The notes under the pieces were generated by a model that saw only the letters and a program-made list of their open reading frames with translations, was not told where the DNA came from and did not search any database. From Tritrichomonas musculus (lineage: Eukaryota > Parabasalia > Tritrichomonadida > Tritrichomonadidae), in contig JAPFFF010000014.1 of assembly GCA_039105265.1 (NCBI GenBank), positions 3,100,001-3,164,000 on the forward strand: 64,000 nt of DNA. Direction: 5' to 3'. Below are positions 9,259 through 20,023 of this stretch, one piece after another. The position numbers and the translations under genes were made by a program. The first letter of the stretch is position 1; the number at the start of each line of letters is the position of its first letter.

Positions 9259-10931
9259 ATGAAACCAATGACACCGAACACCATATTATACGATCACTCA
9301 CACGAAGAGATGGTCATGTCTATAAATGATTTCCGTGATGATGATGATCCATTAAAATTACAAGTCGAAACAATACCAATACCAGAAGAAGTTCAAGATC
9401 CATCCTACATACGATATCCGATGTTTGATGAGATCCTTGAACGATTATAAACTATAGAGTGTGAAGGTTGCTTTGATAAGAACGGAAATCCATTAGATGA
9501 TGAAACAACGCTTAAACATCTAATTAGTGGCGAACCACCAGTAAATATCGATGATGAACTAGAACTTTGCGATGAGTACAGCGATGTAATCGATTATATG
9601 GATTATGATGATTATCTAAGCAGGGACCATAACAAGTATGATTTACGTAAGATTACTAAACAAATTCGAACTAAGAAGTTTATCTGTGGAGCACCAATCG
9701 GTTCTGGTAAATCAACAGCGATTCCTTAATGGATATCATCACATAAAACAGAGAAGTTTATGGTTATAGTTCCAAAGTGAATATCGCTGAAGAGTTCTAT
9801 ACCAAACTGAATGATAAGTCTATTCGGTTGTGTGTTAATGATAATGAATTTAAAGAGTTCCACAAAGCTGTACATAATGAAGTTAATATAATTATTACTG
9901 CATGCAACACAGCTTCTAAATGTTTAGTTGACATATTTGAAGAATACTATATGAAAGAACAACGATTAGATTTCTTTCTAGTGATTGATGAAGCACTCTT
10001 GTTACTACAACATATTGGATTAATTGAGATTACTTAAGAGTTTGATCGAGTTGCATTAATAAGTGCAACTGCTGATGAAATTAAACACTTTGTGTGTTTT
10101 AAAGATTATATAATCGTTAATCCATGTATTGATGAGAGATATAATCGAAACATCTTTGTTAATAAGTTGATATCGAATGTTGATGAACAACGATCTGAGA
10201 TAGTTAACTTAATCGATATAAAGAGAATGAACTATGATAAGGTGTTAGTAAAGATAGAAGATAAGAAAGAGTGTAAGATATTGAAAGAGTTGTTGAAAGT
10301 TTAGATACATTGTTGCTTTGTATACAGGTGATACTAAAGAGATTAAGTTGAATGAAGATGGTCTGTTCGGTGAATACGTTGATGTTATTATATCTACCTC
10401 ATCTATCCAGAATGCACAATCTATTAAAGAGAATGTTCTATCTATACTCGTCCAAACATATATCGATACTATCTCTAGAGTTAAACAGTTTCTAGGTCGA
10501 AATCGTAATAGAAACTCAGATGTATGTGTATGTGTTCGATATGGTAAACAAATGAAGAATAGAGCTTATTCAACACCGGACAACAGATATGAGAGATACT
10601 AAAATGAATTGCGTGATAGAGCATGGAATTGTATGAGTGAAACAAATTGGGATTACGAATAATATAAGTTTAGTCGCGTACAATTCGGTAAATCAGCTGC
10701 CGCTGATGAAGAATCCGTTGATGAATCCGCTACTGATGAGATCGTTGAAGAATCAACTAATGAGATGGTTAATGAATCTACTAATGATACTACGTACTCC
10801 GCTACAACAGATGAACCTACTACTGATATAGAATTTCCTAATAGAAGAGAACTATATAATTATTATGGAATCGATATAAAAACAATTCCAGATGAATATG
10901 AAGTTAAGATGAGATATATCAGAGTTAATGG
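9259..10931 (+). pseudogene. Superfamily 2 (DExH/D-like) helicase remnant
   Basis: Parts in order: an acidic N-terminal region with many Asp (IDDELELCDEYSDVIDYMDY); a Walker A loop in ICGAPIGSGKSTAIP near 9.69 kb; a Walker B/DExD-type strand FFLVIDEALLLL near 9.98 kb; motif III-like ALISATADE near 10.07 kb; a motif V-like IISTSSIQNAQSI near 10.40 kb; and an arginine-finger motif VI, VKQFLGRNRNRN, near 10.49 kb; then a Thr/Asp/Glu-rich tail. The set and order fit an SF2 ATP-dependent nucleic-acid helicase. It is not one of the host's familiar DEAD-box proteins as far as can be judged by eye. It is broken by several changes and should be regarded as a fossil. Confidence 0.6.
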
Positions 10932-11008
10932 CGTGAGAGGTTGATTGTATAAATTGGTGAAGAAATGAATTTGACAATGTGATTACTTTGCATTTTTATT
11001 GTTTCCAA

Positions 11009-11279
11009 ATGACTGCATTGACAGAACTCTTCACAATAAATGATATGGACAAGTTGAAGTATGAACTCGCTAGACTTGTCTAATCGAAAGACCATAAGAC
11101 TGTTAATACATTGTTACGTCGTAATCCAAATACATGGAAATTTAATACTCGTGAACTTAATGAAGAGATACTATATGATGAGAAACCCTTTACTAAGAGA
11201 AATGGTATAATGAAATTCGAGACCAGACCTAGACGTAAAGACCAAAAAGACGAAGATGCGGAAATGCACTCATTATGAG
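11009..11279 (+). pseudogene. Small island gene, copy 1 (broken)
   Basis: About 90 codons with recognisable similarity to the small gene at 11752-12081: NTLLRRNPNTWKFNTRELNE here against NTLFCRNPNANKFDTRTLNE there, and PFTKRNG against QFTKRNE. The C-terminus is charged in both. Function unknown; it looks like the older or more decayed member of a duplicated pair. Confidence 0.5.
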
Positions 11280-11751
11280 ATCGACTCAAAAAGATGATCG
11301 TGGTCTAACAGAAACCAATCCATCTTCGTAGATGCGTCATGCATTTAATGTAAGAGATAAACATACTAACCCAAGATCGTATATCAACCCCTTATAAAGA
11401 TAAACAATATACATCTACTAGGTTGGGAAACGTGATTTAACAAGTTCATTACAAGGATACATTTGTTGACAAATGTACTCTATTATCCATATTCCATAAG
11501 CAATAGTTTACCACATAGGTGTTAATTCGCTATAGGCTCTATCACAAGTATGTACCGAAATAATACGTAAAATTTACATAGCAGCGGATCGAACTTGCAC
11601 CTGCAACTGAAGTCGAGAGATGCACTTCATGACTCAACAACTATACCAGTTAGCACTAGCAAATATTAGATTTCGATTACATATCTAAACCATAAAATGT
11701 GAATATAGTATTGTTTTTGTGCGATAAACATATAAGTTTAATTACATAGAA

Positions 11752-12081
11752 ATGAGTAAGACCAAGATTACATCACAACCAAATCTAGAAGAGTTGTGCA
11801 CAACAGACGACTTAGCAGTACTTAAACAAGCTATTACAGAGTTAACCAATAAACAAGATTACAAGACACTTAACACTCTGTTTTGTCGTAATCCAAACGC
11901 CAATAAGTTCGATACTAGAACACTTAATGAAGATATACCACAGAAGAACAAACAATTCACTAAGCGAAATGAGAAGCTCTGTAATGAATCTAGAACAGTA
12001 CCACGAAAGCAGAATGAAGAAGAACAAAGTGAAGCATACACATATAAATCCAGATATTACGATCCGAAAAAGTTTTGGTGA
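11752..12081 (+). CDS. Small island gene, copy 2, unknown function
   Basis: An open frame of 109 residues from the ATG at 11752. The N-terminal half is predicted helical (LEELCTTDDLAVLKQAITEL), followed by a conserved core NTLFCRNPNANKFDTRTLNE shared with the broken copy ~740 bp upstream, then a basic, polar tail ending in YYDPKKFW. No known family was recognised. Conservation of the core between the two copies, with most differences being conservative or in the tail, suggests it was once a real protein. It is the last coding piece of the helicase island; whether it is expressed is unknown. Confidence 0.4.
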   Translation: MSKTKITSQPNLEELCTTDDLAVLKQAITELTNKQDYKTLNTLFCRNPNANKFDTRTLNEDIPQKNKQFTKRNEKLCNESRTVPRKQNEEEQSEAYTYKSRYYDPKKFW

Positions 12082-12140
12082 AAAATAAAAATATATGGCC
12101 TCAACGATTTAATCTTATTTTATTTCAAATTGGCAGACAT

Positions 12141-12256
12141 AAAAAGGACCCTTTTCCCTACCTTTTACAGCATTCAATTTTGAATTATTCTAAGAAATAA
12201 TTCTATATGTTCACACAAATTTAAATATCGTAAAAGGTAGACTAAAATGTCCTTTA
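12141..12256. repeat. Short inverted-repeat unit, MITE-like
   Basis: Ends AAAAGGACCCTTTTCCCTACCT (left) and the reverse complement of the right end, AAAGGACATTTTAGTCTACC, match with a few mismatches and continue into CCTACCTTTTAC / GTAAAAGGTAG. The ~116 bp unit is bounded by TA on both sides, as mariner-type elements would be. A non-autonomous element is inferred; a chance hairpin in AT-rich DNA is possible. Confidence 0.4.
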
Positions 12257-13995
12257 TTCAATCTATCTTTAAATTTTATTTGGTTTTTTAATTGTATGTT
12301 TTCTATCTGGAAAAAATAAAATCGATAAGATTTAATGAAATTATTTTTATGTTATTATTTAAAATATATATCTGCATAAATTTTATATTTTGATTCATTT
12401 TTAAAGATGATATTTATGTATATTTTATTTGCGAAATCTCATTGAATTTAATCTTTTAAATTTGAAAGGAGAACCTTAAAATTTTTTTTCTCTTATCAAA
12501 AAGTTTAATTGAAATTTCTGATATCAAAAGAAGAGAAAAATTTTTTTTTGCGATCTCTGAAATCGATCTCCATTATCATTGTATATTTCATTTATCGATA
12601 TCAGAAAGTGAATCAATTATCGATAAGGGTAATTGGAAAATAACAAACCTATATGTGACTGATTGAATAGAATTTATTATTATGTTCAATCTTTGAACTT
12701 TTTCGCTTGATTCAAAACTTTTTTCGATCCACAACTAGACCTTTTCCCCTACATATATTTAAAATAAAAAATTTATATTCTGATTTTATGATCAAGATAA
12801 TTAACAAAAAAAAAAATAAAATGGCAATCGATCTTTTTAAAAGAAAAGATAGAATAAATTAGTGATGTAAAAATTTCACTTTTCCATATTTTTTATTTTT
12901 TTTTTTGTGAAAAAGAGAATTAAATGCATCATTTTGAATAGTTTATTTCTACGATCATATTTGAATTTGACCTTATTCAAGAATTTTAGGCCATTTCATT
13001 CAAAAAAGATCAAGAATTTTTCTCAAAAATTCGAAAAAATAATACTGGCTCAGAATTTTTTGATTTATTGAAAAATCTAAATATCTTTATTAATTTTAAT
13101 TTATAAAATGAATTTAAAATATAATTAGTTTTATTAATATAAATTAAATATATATTTATATTTATTTTAGAATTTTATAAATAGGAAACATACAGTAATA
13201 GTAATTTTTTAATTTTAATAAAATTACCATAGACAATTGAAAATAGTAACATTCGATAAAATTTATATTATGAAAAAGCTTTTTTCTATTTAATTTTCTA
13301 TTTCAATTTATTCTAATAAGTATCTTATTTTAATATCTATCCTTTAATTATTTAAATTATAATATATATTTTGTACATATAACTGAAAAATATGATGCTT
13401 TCAAATTAAAATGAAGACAAATTAAAAATAAATTCATAAAAATTTTTTTAGAACATTTCAACAAAAATATTCAAATTTTTGTGAATAAGTTTGTGAAAGA
13501 ACTAAAATTTTCTGACGTTTTGTTAAATTTCTTGTCAATTTTAATTATTTTTTGAGCATATTTGACTTTTCTTCGTTATTGAATAAAATAAAATTGAATT
13601 AATCTTGAAAGCTTTTTCTATTTATTTTATGAAAATCTTATTAATTTCTTGATCGAACATGAGATTTATTTTTTTTTATTTCTTTAAAGAAATAAATTAA
13701 TTTACAAAGATATATGATTTGATATTCATAATTAAAATATCTGCGATCAATTTTTAGGATTATTCTGGTCTGGCTATATCAATTATTTGTTAAATGTTCT
13801 ACAAATAAAATATTATAATATGATATGATTAGAAACTGACCATAATATATACACAAAAAATTTCAATATTTGTTTGGTATTTGATCAAAAAATTCAATTC
13901 ATTTAATTGAATTATGATTTTTCGTTTTAAAATTGAATAAAATTCAACTTTGAATTTGTGTTCTATATCCATTTCAACTATTATTACTATTTAAA
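12257..13995. other. AT-rich intergenic spacer upstream of the dehydratase activase
   Basis: About 1.7 kb of strongly AT-biased sequence with many stops in all frames. No gene, tRNA or element end was recognised. The activase promoter should lie at its right end; TTTCAACTATTA about 30 nt before the ATG is only a poor match to the initiator consensus. Confidence 0.4.
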
Positions 13996-16900
13996 ATGAC
14001 CAATATTGCTTTTTCTCGAAATGGTTATACTCCAGGAAGAGGCCATCTCTTCCGTCCTATCGCCACCAAATTATGGCAATCTTTATCTGAAACACCATTT
14101 CAAGAAAAATTATTTTATAACAAAAATAATCCCATTCAAGATGTTTTAACCGACTCCAGCATAGTAAACTGGAGAAATCTACTTCCAAAAGAAATATCAG
14201 CCCAAGAAATTTCCCTTCAGCCACAAGTCAAGGCTCATAAAGCCTTATCAAATAGTGACAACCAACCAAAGTTTTCACGCCATTTTACAAATGTTAAAAA
14301 CATTAAGATAGATAATCAAAATAAAGCAGAAAATTTAATATCTGAAGGCAAGATTGATATTGAAAAAGATGAAATTATTAGAGTCGGAATAGATGTTGGA
14401 TCTACCACTGTTAAAATTGTGGCACTAAATTCAAATGACGAAATTGTATTCAAAAAATATGAACGACACAGATCTGATGTTCGAAAAACGATCATATCTT
14501 GTGTGACTGATTGCTTGAATTCGTTTGAAGAGCAAATCAAAGAGAGCCAAATGACACATAAATCTTCATCAAAACATCCTCTTTTAAGCATGGCTGTTAC
14601 TGGAAGTGGTGGATTGGCATTATCTCAATGGATTTCAGTTCCATTCATTCAAGAAGTTATTGCCTCTACTAAAGCTGTCAAAGCATATATACCCGAAACA
14701 GATGTTGCAATTGAACTTGGTGGAGAAGATGCAAAAATTACCTACTTCAAAGGTGGTGTTGAACAGAGAATGAATGGAACATGCGCCGGTGGAACTGGTG
14801 CTTTTATCGATCAAATGGCAGCTCTATTAGAAACAGATTCCAATGGATTAAATAAGCTTGCCAAGAATTCATCAACAATTTATCCAATAGCTGCAAGATG
14901 CGGCGTTTTTGCAAAGACAGATGTTCAACCATTGATTAATGAGGGCGCCCGAAGAGAAGATATCGCAGCTTCAATTTATCAAGCTGTTGTATCTCAAACA
15001 ATTTCAGGCCTCGCATGCGGAAAGCCAATTCGAGGCAAGATCGCTTTTCTTGGAGGACCACTTCATTTTTTAGACCAACTTCGAGAACGTTTTATACAAA
15101 CTCTTCATTTGGATCAAGATTCACATTTCGAGCCTGAATATTCCGAATTATTTGTTGCACTTGGTGCTGCACTGACAGCAGATAAACATTTACCGACAAT
15201 TAAAAAAGAAAACGAAACCAAAAAATCTGATAATATTAAGCATGGATTGGTTTCATTGCAACCAGATTTACCAACACCAAAGATGATGCTATCTTCATCA
15301 GACATGCAATTACCAGATCAGTTGTCTTCTTCAAGTCACGCTATATCACAAACTCAAAATTCACAAACAAATAGCAAAAATCTTAAAGTTAACAAATATA
15401 TTACTATTGAAAATCTTAGGAAAAATCTTGTTTCCTTAGCTACAGCAGAATTACATGAAGTTCGAAGGCTTGAACCACTTTTCAAAAATGAGAAAGAATT
15501 AGCCGAATTTAGAGAGAGACATTCAAAGGAATGCTGCCAATACGGAAATTTAAAGGATGCAAAAGGACCACTTTTCCTCGGAATTGATGCTGGCTCTACA
15601 ACAACAAAAACCATCTTAATTGATCAAGACGGCAAAGTTTTATGGCGCTTTTATGATGTTAACGGTGGAAATCCAGTTTCTCTTGCAGTTAAAGTTCTTA
15701 AAGATCTTTATGCTGCTCTTCCAGAAGGTGTTCATATTGCAAGAGCTGTTTCAACAGGATATGGTGAATCACTTTTCCAGAGCGCACTTGGAGTTGATTC
15801 CGGAGAAGTAGAAACAATTGCACATTATAAAGCAGCAGACTTTTTCTTACCAGGTGTTGAGTTTCTTTTAGATATTGGTGGCCAAGATATGAAATGCTTA
15901 AGAATGAAGGATGGGGCAATTTCTTCAATTCAATTAAACGAAGCTTGCTCATCAGGATGTGGCAGTTTCTTGGAGAACTTTGCAAGATCACTTGGACTTT
16001 CGATTAAACAATTTTCTCAAATGGCACTCATGGCAAAAACACCAGTCGATCTTGGTAACAGATGCACAGTTTTCATGAATAGCCGAGTTAAGCAAGCTCA
16101 AAAAGAAGGAGCTTCAGTTGGTGACATATCTGCAGGATTATCATATTCAGTCATTAAAAACGCTCTTTTCAAAGTTATCAAACTTAGAAATACAGAAGCA
16201 ATCAAAAACAAGAAGATTGTTGTCCAAGGAGGCACATTTAACAATGATGCCGTTCTTCGTGCATTTGAAAAAATTGCTGAACATGATGTTGTTCGTCCTG
16301 ATATAGCTGGACATATGGGTGCATATGGTGCAGCTTTAATTGCACGTGATCAATGGAAAGAAATGGGAAGCGATCCTAATATGAAATCTTCGATTGCATC
16401 TCCAAAGCAACTCGAGACATTCAAGGTTGATTTGAAACTTGAACGTTGTGGAGGATGCCAAAACAATTGCCTTTTGACGATTAATACTTTCACTACAGAA
16501 GATTCAAAGAGACAATTTGTTACAGGAAACCGATGCGAAAGAGGACTTGAAAAGGTTGATAGCAAAAAAGAAAAGAAAGCAAATAACACTAAGAAAGAAA
16601 GACCAATACCAAACATAATGGCTGCAAAATTAAAACGATTATTTAATTACAAACCAATTCCAAAGAATAAAGCTCCTCGTGGTGAAGTTGGCATTCCACG
16701 CGTTCTAAATATGTATGAAAATTATCCACTTTGGTTTACTTTCTTCACTAAACTTGGTTTCCATGTTCATCTATCTCCTCTTTCAAACAGAAAAATTTAT
16801 GAAAGAGGACTTGAATCAATTCCATCAGAATCAGTTTGCTATCCAGGAAAGATCACACATGGACATATTGAAACACTTTTGAAGAGTGGCTGCAAATTCA

Positions 16901-19209
16901 TATTTTTTCCATGTGCTCCATATGAAAAGAAAGAAGACCCAGGTGCATCCAAACACTTTAACTGCCCAATTGTTACAAGTTATTCAGAAGTTTTAAGAAA
17001 TAATATTGACTGTCTTAGACAAGATCCATCTATATTATACATGAACCCATTCCTTCCAATCCATCATAAAAAACGCCTTGCTGAAAGGCTTACTGAAGAG
17101 CTCTCTGAAAGGTTTAATATTCCACCAAAAGAAATTAAAGATGCTGTTGAAGAAGCTTGGAAAGAACAAAACAAATATAAGCATGATGTTGAACAAATGG
17201 GAATTAACGCTTTGAAAGAAATTAAAGAACGCAATTTGCGCGGAATCGTTCTTGCCGGACGCCCATATCATTTAGATCCAGAAATCAATCATGGAATTCC
17301 AGAAATGATCAATGGTCTTGGTTTAGCCGTTTTAACCGAAGATAGCATTTGCAAACTTGGAAAAGTTGAAAGACCTTTAAGAGTTGTTGATCAATGGACT
17401 TATCATAATCGTCTTTATAGAGCAGCTCAATATGTTACATCGAATCCAAATCTCGAACTTGTTCAACTTACATCTTTCGGATGCGGTTTAGATGCAGTTA
17501 CATCAGACCAAGTTGAAGAGATCCTTAAAGCCAAAGGCAAAATGTATACATTAACTAAAATCGATGAAGGATCTAACCTTGGTGCTGTTAGGATTAGAAT
17601 GAGGTCACTTATAGCAGCAATGAAAGAAAGAGAAAAGAAAGATAAAATGGAAAAGAAGAGGAGCAAGAAGAAGTTTACAAGCTCCAGCTATAAACGAGTT
17701 GTTTTTGAAAAGTCAATGAGTGGATATACAATCCTTGCTCCTCAAATGGCACCAATTCATTTCAAAGTTATCAGACAAGCATTACGATGCTCAGGCTACA
17801 ACTTCGAGATTCTTCCTGAAGTTGACTCTAAAGCAGTTGAAACAGGCCTTCAATATGTTAATAATGATGCATGCTACCCATCAATCATTGTAACAGGACA
17901 AATGATAGCTGCACTTAAGAGTGGCAAGTATGACTTAAACAAAACAGCTTTATTAATCACACAAACAGGAGGTGGTTGCCGTGCTACAAATTACATTGGA
18001 TTTATTCGAAGGGCGTTAAATGATATTGGTTGGTCACACATTCCTGTTATCGGTCTTTCTGTCCAATCAATTGAAAAGAATCCTGGCCTTGTAGTTACAC
18101 CAGCAATGCTTCATAGAATTCTTGAAGCTCTTGTTTACGGAGATGTTTTAATGAGATGCTTACTTCGAACAAGACCTTATGAACTTGTCCCTGGAAGTGC
18201 AAATGCTTTATATGAAATGTATAATGAAAAAGTTCTTGAACAGATCAAATCATTATCACTCATTGGATTTAACAGATTAGTTAAAGAAATCATTGAAGCA
18301 TTTGACAACCTTCCTCTCAACCAAGAAATAAGAAAGCCACGAATTGGCGTTGTTGGTGAAATTTTAGTCAAATTCCACCCAACAGCCAACAATGATATCA
18401 TCAATACAATTGAAAAAGAAGGTGCAGAAGCAGTTGTTCCTGATCTTCTTCACTTCTTCATTTATTGCATCACTGATGGCGTTTTTAATCATAGGAAACT
18501 TAGTGATTCTTGGTTCACAGAATATTTAGCTAGATTCCTTGTTTATTATGTTGAACTTTATCAACGACAAATGAAGAAATCATTCAGAGAATCAAAGAGA
18601 TTTATAGCGCCAAGCGATATTTTCGATATGCAAAAAGAAGTTGATGATATTGTTCAACTTGGCAATGTTACAGGCGAAGGCTGGCTTCTTACAGCAGAAA
18701 TGGTTGAATTAATTAAACAAGGCGTTCCAACCATCGCTTGCGTTCAACCTTTCGCATGCCTTCCTAATCATGTTACTGGAAAAGGAATGATCAAAGAATT
18801 AAAGAGAAGATTCCCTCATTCAAACATTTCAGCTATTGATTATGATCCTGGTGCAAGTGAAGTTAATCAACTTAACCGTTTGAAACTTCTTCTTTCCAAT
18901 GCAACCAAAGGAGCTCATCCAGATGAAACCAAACTTGCTCTTAACCATATGAAGAAGCTAACTGAAGAAGATCAATCTTCTAAATCTAATCAATTACATC
19001 GCGCTAATGTTCAAACTCGTCAACATGAAACTCCTAAAGTTCACCAATCTACAAGCATATTGAAATCAGTTAATGTTGCTCCTTCATCTGCAAAAGTTAT
19101 CCCAGCTGTTCATAAATCAAATGCTCAGGCTCCAACTACTGGTTTAATCGGATCTCCTGCAGCAGCAGCAGAACTACAAAATCAGAAAGCTCTGCGGGTT
19201 ACTTTCTGA
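13996..19209 (+). CDS. Giant 2-hydroxyacyl-CoA dehydratase activase-type protein (two BcrA/BadF ATPase domains + DUF2229)
   Basis: 1737 residues from the ATG at 13996. After a ~125-residue leader come two ASKHA-fold ATPase domains of the BcrA/BadF/HgdC family. The first starts with GIDVGSTTVKIVAL (about 131), then GGEDAKI and NGTCAGGTGAFIDQM, whose Cys can ligate the 4Fe-4S cluster, with the second Cys in ARCGVFAKTDVQPL. The second starts with LGIDAGSTTTKTILID (about 530), then DIGGQDMK, ACSSGCGSFLENFA and GNRCTVFMNS. A Cys cluster CGGCQNNC ... GNRCERG follows, then a DUF2229 region (from ~898; YPGKITHGHIETLL) and a region resembling dehydratase subunits (GRPYHLDPEINHGIPEMI). Such proteins use ATP to deliver a low-potential electron to dehydratases. 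This large fused form is known from anaerobic bacteria, and lateral transfer is inferred. The C-terminal ~90 residues are low-complexity. The true substrate is unknown. Confidence 0.9.
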   Translation: MTNIAFSRNGYTPGRGHLFRPIATKLWQSLSETPFQEKLFYNKNNPIQDVLTDSSIVNWRNLLPKEISAQEISLQPQVKAHKALSNSDNQPKFSRHFTNVKNIKIDNQNKAENLISEGKIDIEKDEIIRVGIDVGSTTVKIVALNSNDEIVFKKYERHRSDVRKTIISCVTDCLNSFEEQIKESQMTHKSSSKHPLLSMAVTGSGGLALSQWISVPFIQEVIASTKAVKAYIPETDVAIELGGEDAKITYFKGGVEQRMNGTCAGGTGAFIDQMAALLETDSNGLNKLAKNSSTIYPIAARCGVFAKTDVQPLINEGARREDIAASIYQAVVSQTISGLACGKPIRGKIAFLGGPLHFLDQLRERFIQTLHLDQDSHFEPEYSELFVALGAALTADKHLPTIKKENETKKSDNIKHGLVSLQPDLPTPKMMLSSSDMQLPDQLSSSSHAISQTQNSQTNSKNLKVNKYITIENLRKNLVSLATAELHEVRRLEPLFKNEKELAEFRERHSKECCQYGNLKDAKGPLFLGIDAGSTTTKTILIDQDGKVLWRFYDVNGGNPVSLAVKVLKDLYAALPEGVHIARAVSTGYGESLFQSALGVDSGEVETIAHYKAADFFLPGVEFLLDIGGQDMKCLRMKDGAISSIQLNEACSSGCGSFLENFARSLGLSIKQFSQMALMAKTPVDLGNRCTVFMNSRVKQAQKEGASVGDISAGLSYSVIKNALFKVIKLRNTEAIKNKKIVVQGGTFNNDAVLRAFEKIAEHDVVRPDIAGHMGAYGAALIARDQWKEMGSDPNMKSSIASPKQLETFKVDLKLERCGGCQNNCLLTINTFTTEDSKRQFVTGNRCERGLEKVDSKKEKKANNTKKERPIPNIMAAKLKRLFNYKPIPKNKAPRGEVGIPRVLNMYENYPLWFTFFTKLGFHVHLSPLSNRKIYERGLESIPSESVCYPGKITHGHIETLLKSGCKFIFFPCAPYEKKEDPGASKHFNCPIVTSYSEVLRNNIDCLRQDPSILYMNPFLPIHHKKRLAERLTEELSERFNIPPKEIKDAVEEAWKEQNKYKHDVEQMGINALKEIKERNLRGIVLAGRPYHLDPEINHGIPEMINGLGLAVLTEDSICKLGKVERPLRVVDQWTYHNRLYRAAQYVTSNPNLELVQLTSFGCGLDAVTSDQVEEILKAKGKMYTLTKIDEGSNLGAVRIRMRSLIAAMKEREKKDKMEKKRSKKKFTSSSYKRVVFEKSMSGYTILAPQMAPIHFKVIRQALRCSGYNFEILPEVDSKAVETGLQYVNNDACYPSIIVTGQMIAALKSGKYDLNKTALLITQTGGGCRATNYIGFIRRALNDIGWSHIPVIGLSVQSIEKNPGLVVTPAMLHRILEALVYGDVLMRCLLRTRPYELVPGSANALYEMYNEKVLEQIKSLSLIGFNRLVKEIIEAFDNLPLNQEIRKPRIGVVGEILVKFHPTANNDIINTIEKEGAEAVVPDLLHFFIYCITDGVFNHRKLSDSWFTEYLARFLVYYVELYQRQMKKSFRESKRFIAPSDIFDMQKEVDDIVQLGNVTGEGWLLTAEMVELIKQGVPTIACVQPFACLPNHVTGKGMIKELKRRFPHSNISAIDYDPGASEVNQLNRLKLLLSNATKGAHPDETKLALNHMKKLTEEDQSSKSNQLHRANVQTRQHETPKVHQSTSILKSVNVAPSSAKVIPAVHKSNAQAPTTGLIGSPAAAAELQNQKALRVTF

Positions 19210-20023
19210 TTTTAATGTATTCTAAATTATTTTATATGAAAATGGGTTTTGTTATTTCATTTGAATAATTCTATTCTATAAAAATAATTATTTCTCTCCA
19301 TATTTTTAAATATTTACTTTGATTTCAATACTCTTTAATTTATTTTAATATCTTTAATTAATTTGATAATGTGCGATTATAAATGAAGATTCTCTTCATT
19401 CAAAATATTAGAGATACCAATTTGCTTTATATCCATCTATTCGAAAAATATACAATAACATCTTTTGGCTAGATCATTATAAAGAAATAATAACAGCAAA
19501 TCAGAAAGTTTTTTTTTTTACAGTACCAACCTAAAATCAATATATCTTTATTAAGGAAAGGAAACTTTAAAAACAAATTGGATATATTTTTATATAAATT
19601 AAGTATATAATTAAAATAAATAATATTGCAAACAAAAAACATTTATTTGTACAAATATTCTAAATAATAAATCCATATTCAATCAATATTTTATATTTGA
19701 ATGCATTTTATTTATAATTTCTGAGATAAAAATGATTCACTCTCAAATCATATGGACAAACAACTATTGAAAAAGATAATTCTGTGAATTGAACTGTAGG
19801 AAATTGATCACATATTAATAACACACACTTATGAAGAATTAATATTTGTATATATTTTATTCATTAAATTCAATATTCAATCATTGAATTTCAATGCGTA
19901 TTCAAAAAACCAATTCATTTTTTTCTGAAGGTAAAGAACTTTTTATATTCTCAGAATTTATATCACCATTATTGACCTATTTAATTCACCTAAGAATTCG
20001 AATAAACTAAAAAAAAAATATTA
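19210..20023. other. AT-rich intergenic spacer
   Basis: No coding or RNA signal seen between the activase stop and the Furry-like ATG. It holds the activase 3' end and the next gene's promoter. Confidence 0.4.

Larger units (their letters stand above)
9038..12081 (+). mobile_element. Decayed island of unclassified origin bearing a superfamily 2 helicase
   Basis: This ~3 kb stretch is visibly less AT-rich than the spacers around it and uses CpG-containing words more freely. All recognisable coding pieces lie on the plus strand: a short remnant at about 9.04-9.18 kb, a helicase at about 9.26-10.93 kb, then two related small genes at about 11.0 and 11.75 kb. Helicase plus small satellite genes is compatible with a virus-derived insertion or a self-replicating element, but no capsid, integrase or polymerase is seen, so the family is left open. 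It is broken, with something like half a dozen or more breaks, so it is moderately old. No terminal repeats or target duplication were found. Confidence 0.5.

Noticed and set aside
11579-11663. tRNA-like string on the minus strand (AACTGGTATAGTT and AAGTTCGATCC resemble D- and T-arms)
   Set aside because: Acceptor, T and anticodon stems do not pair properly in any register tried; at best a decayed tRNA-like sequence within the helicase island.
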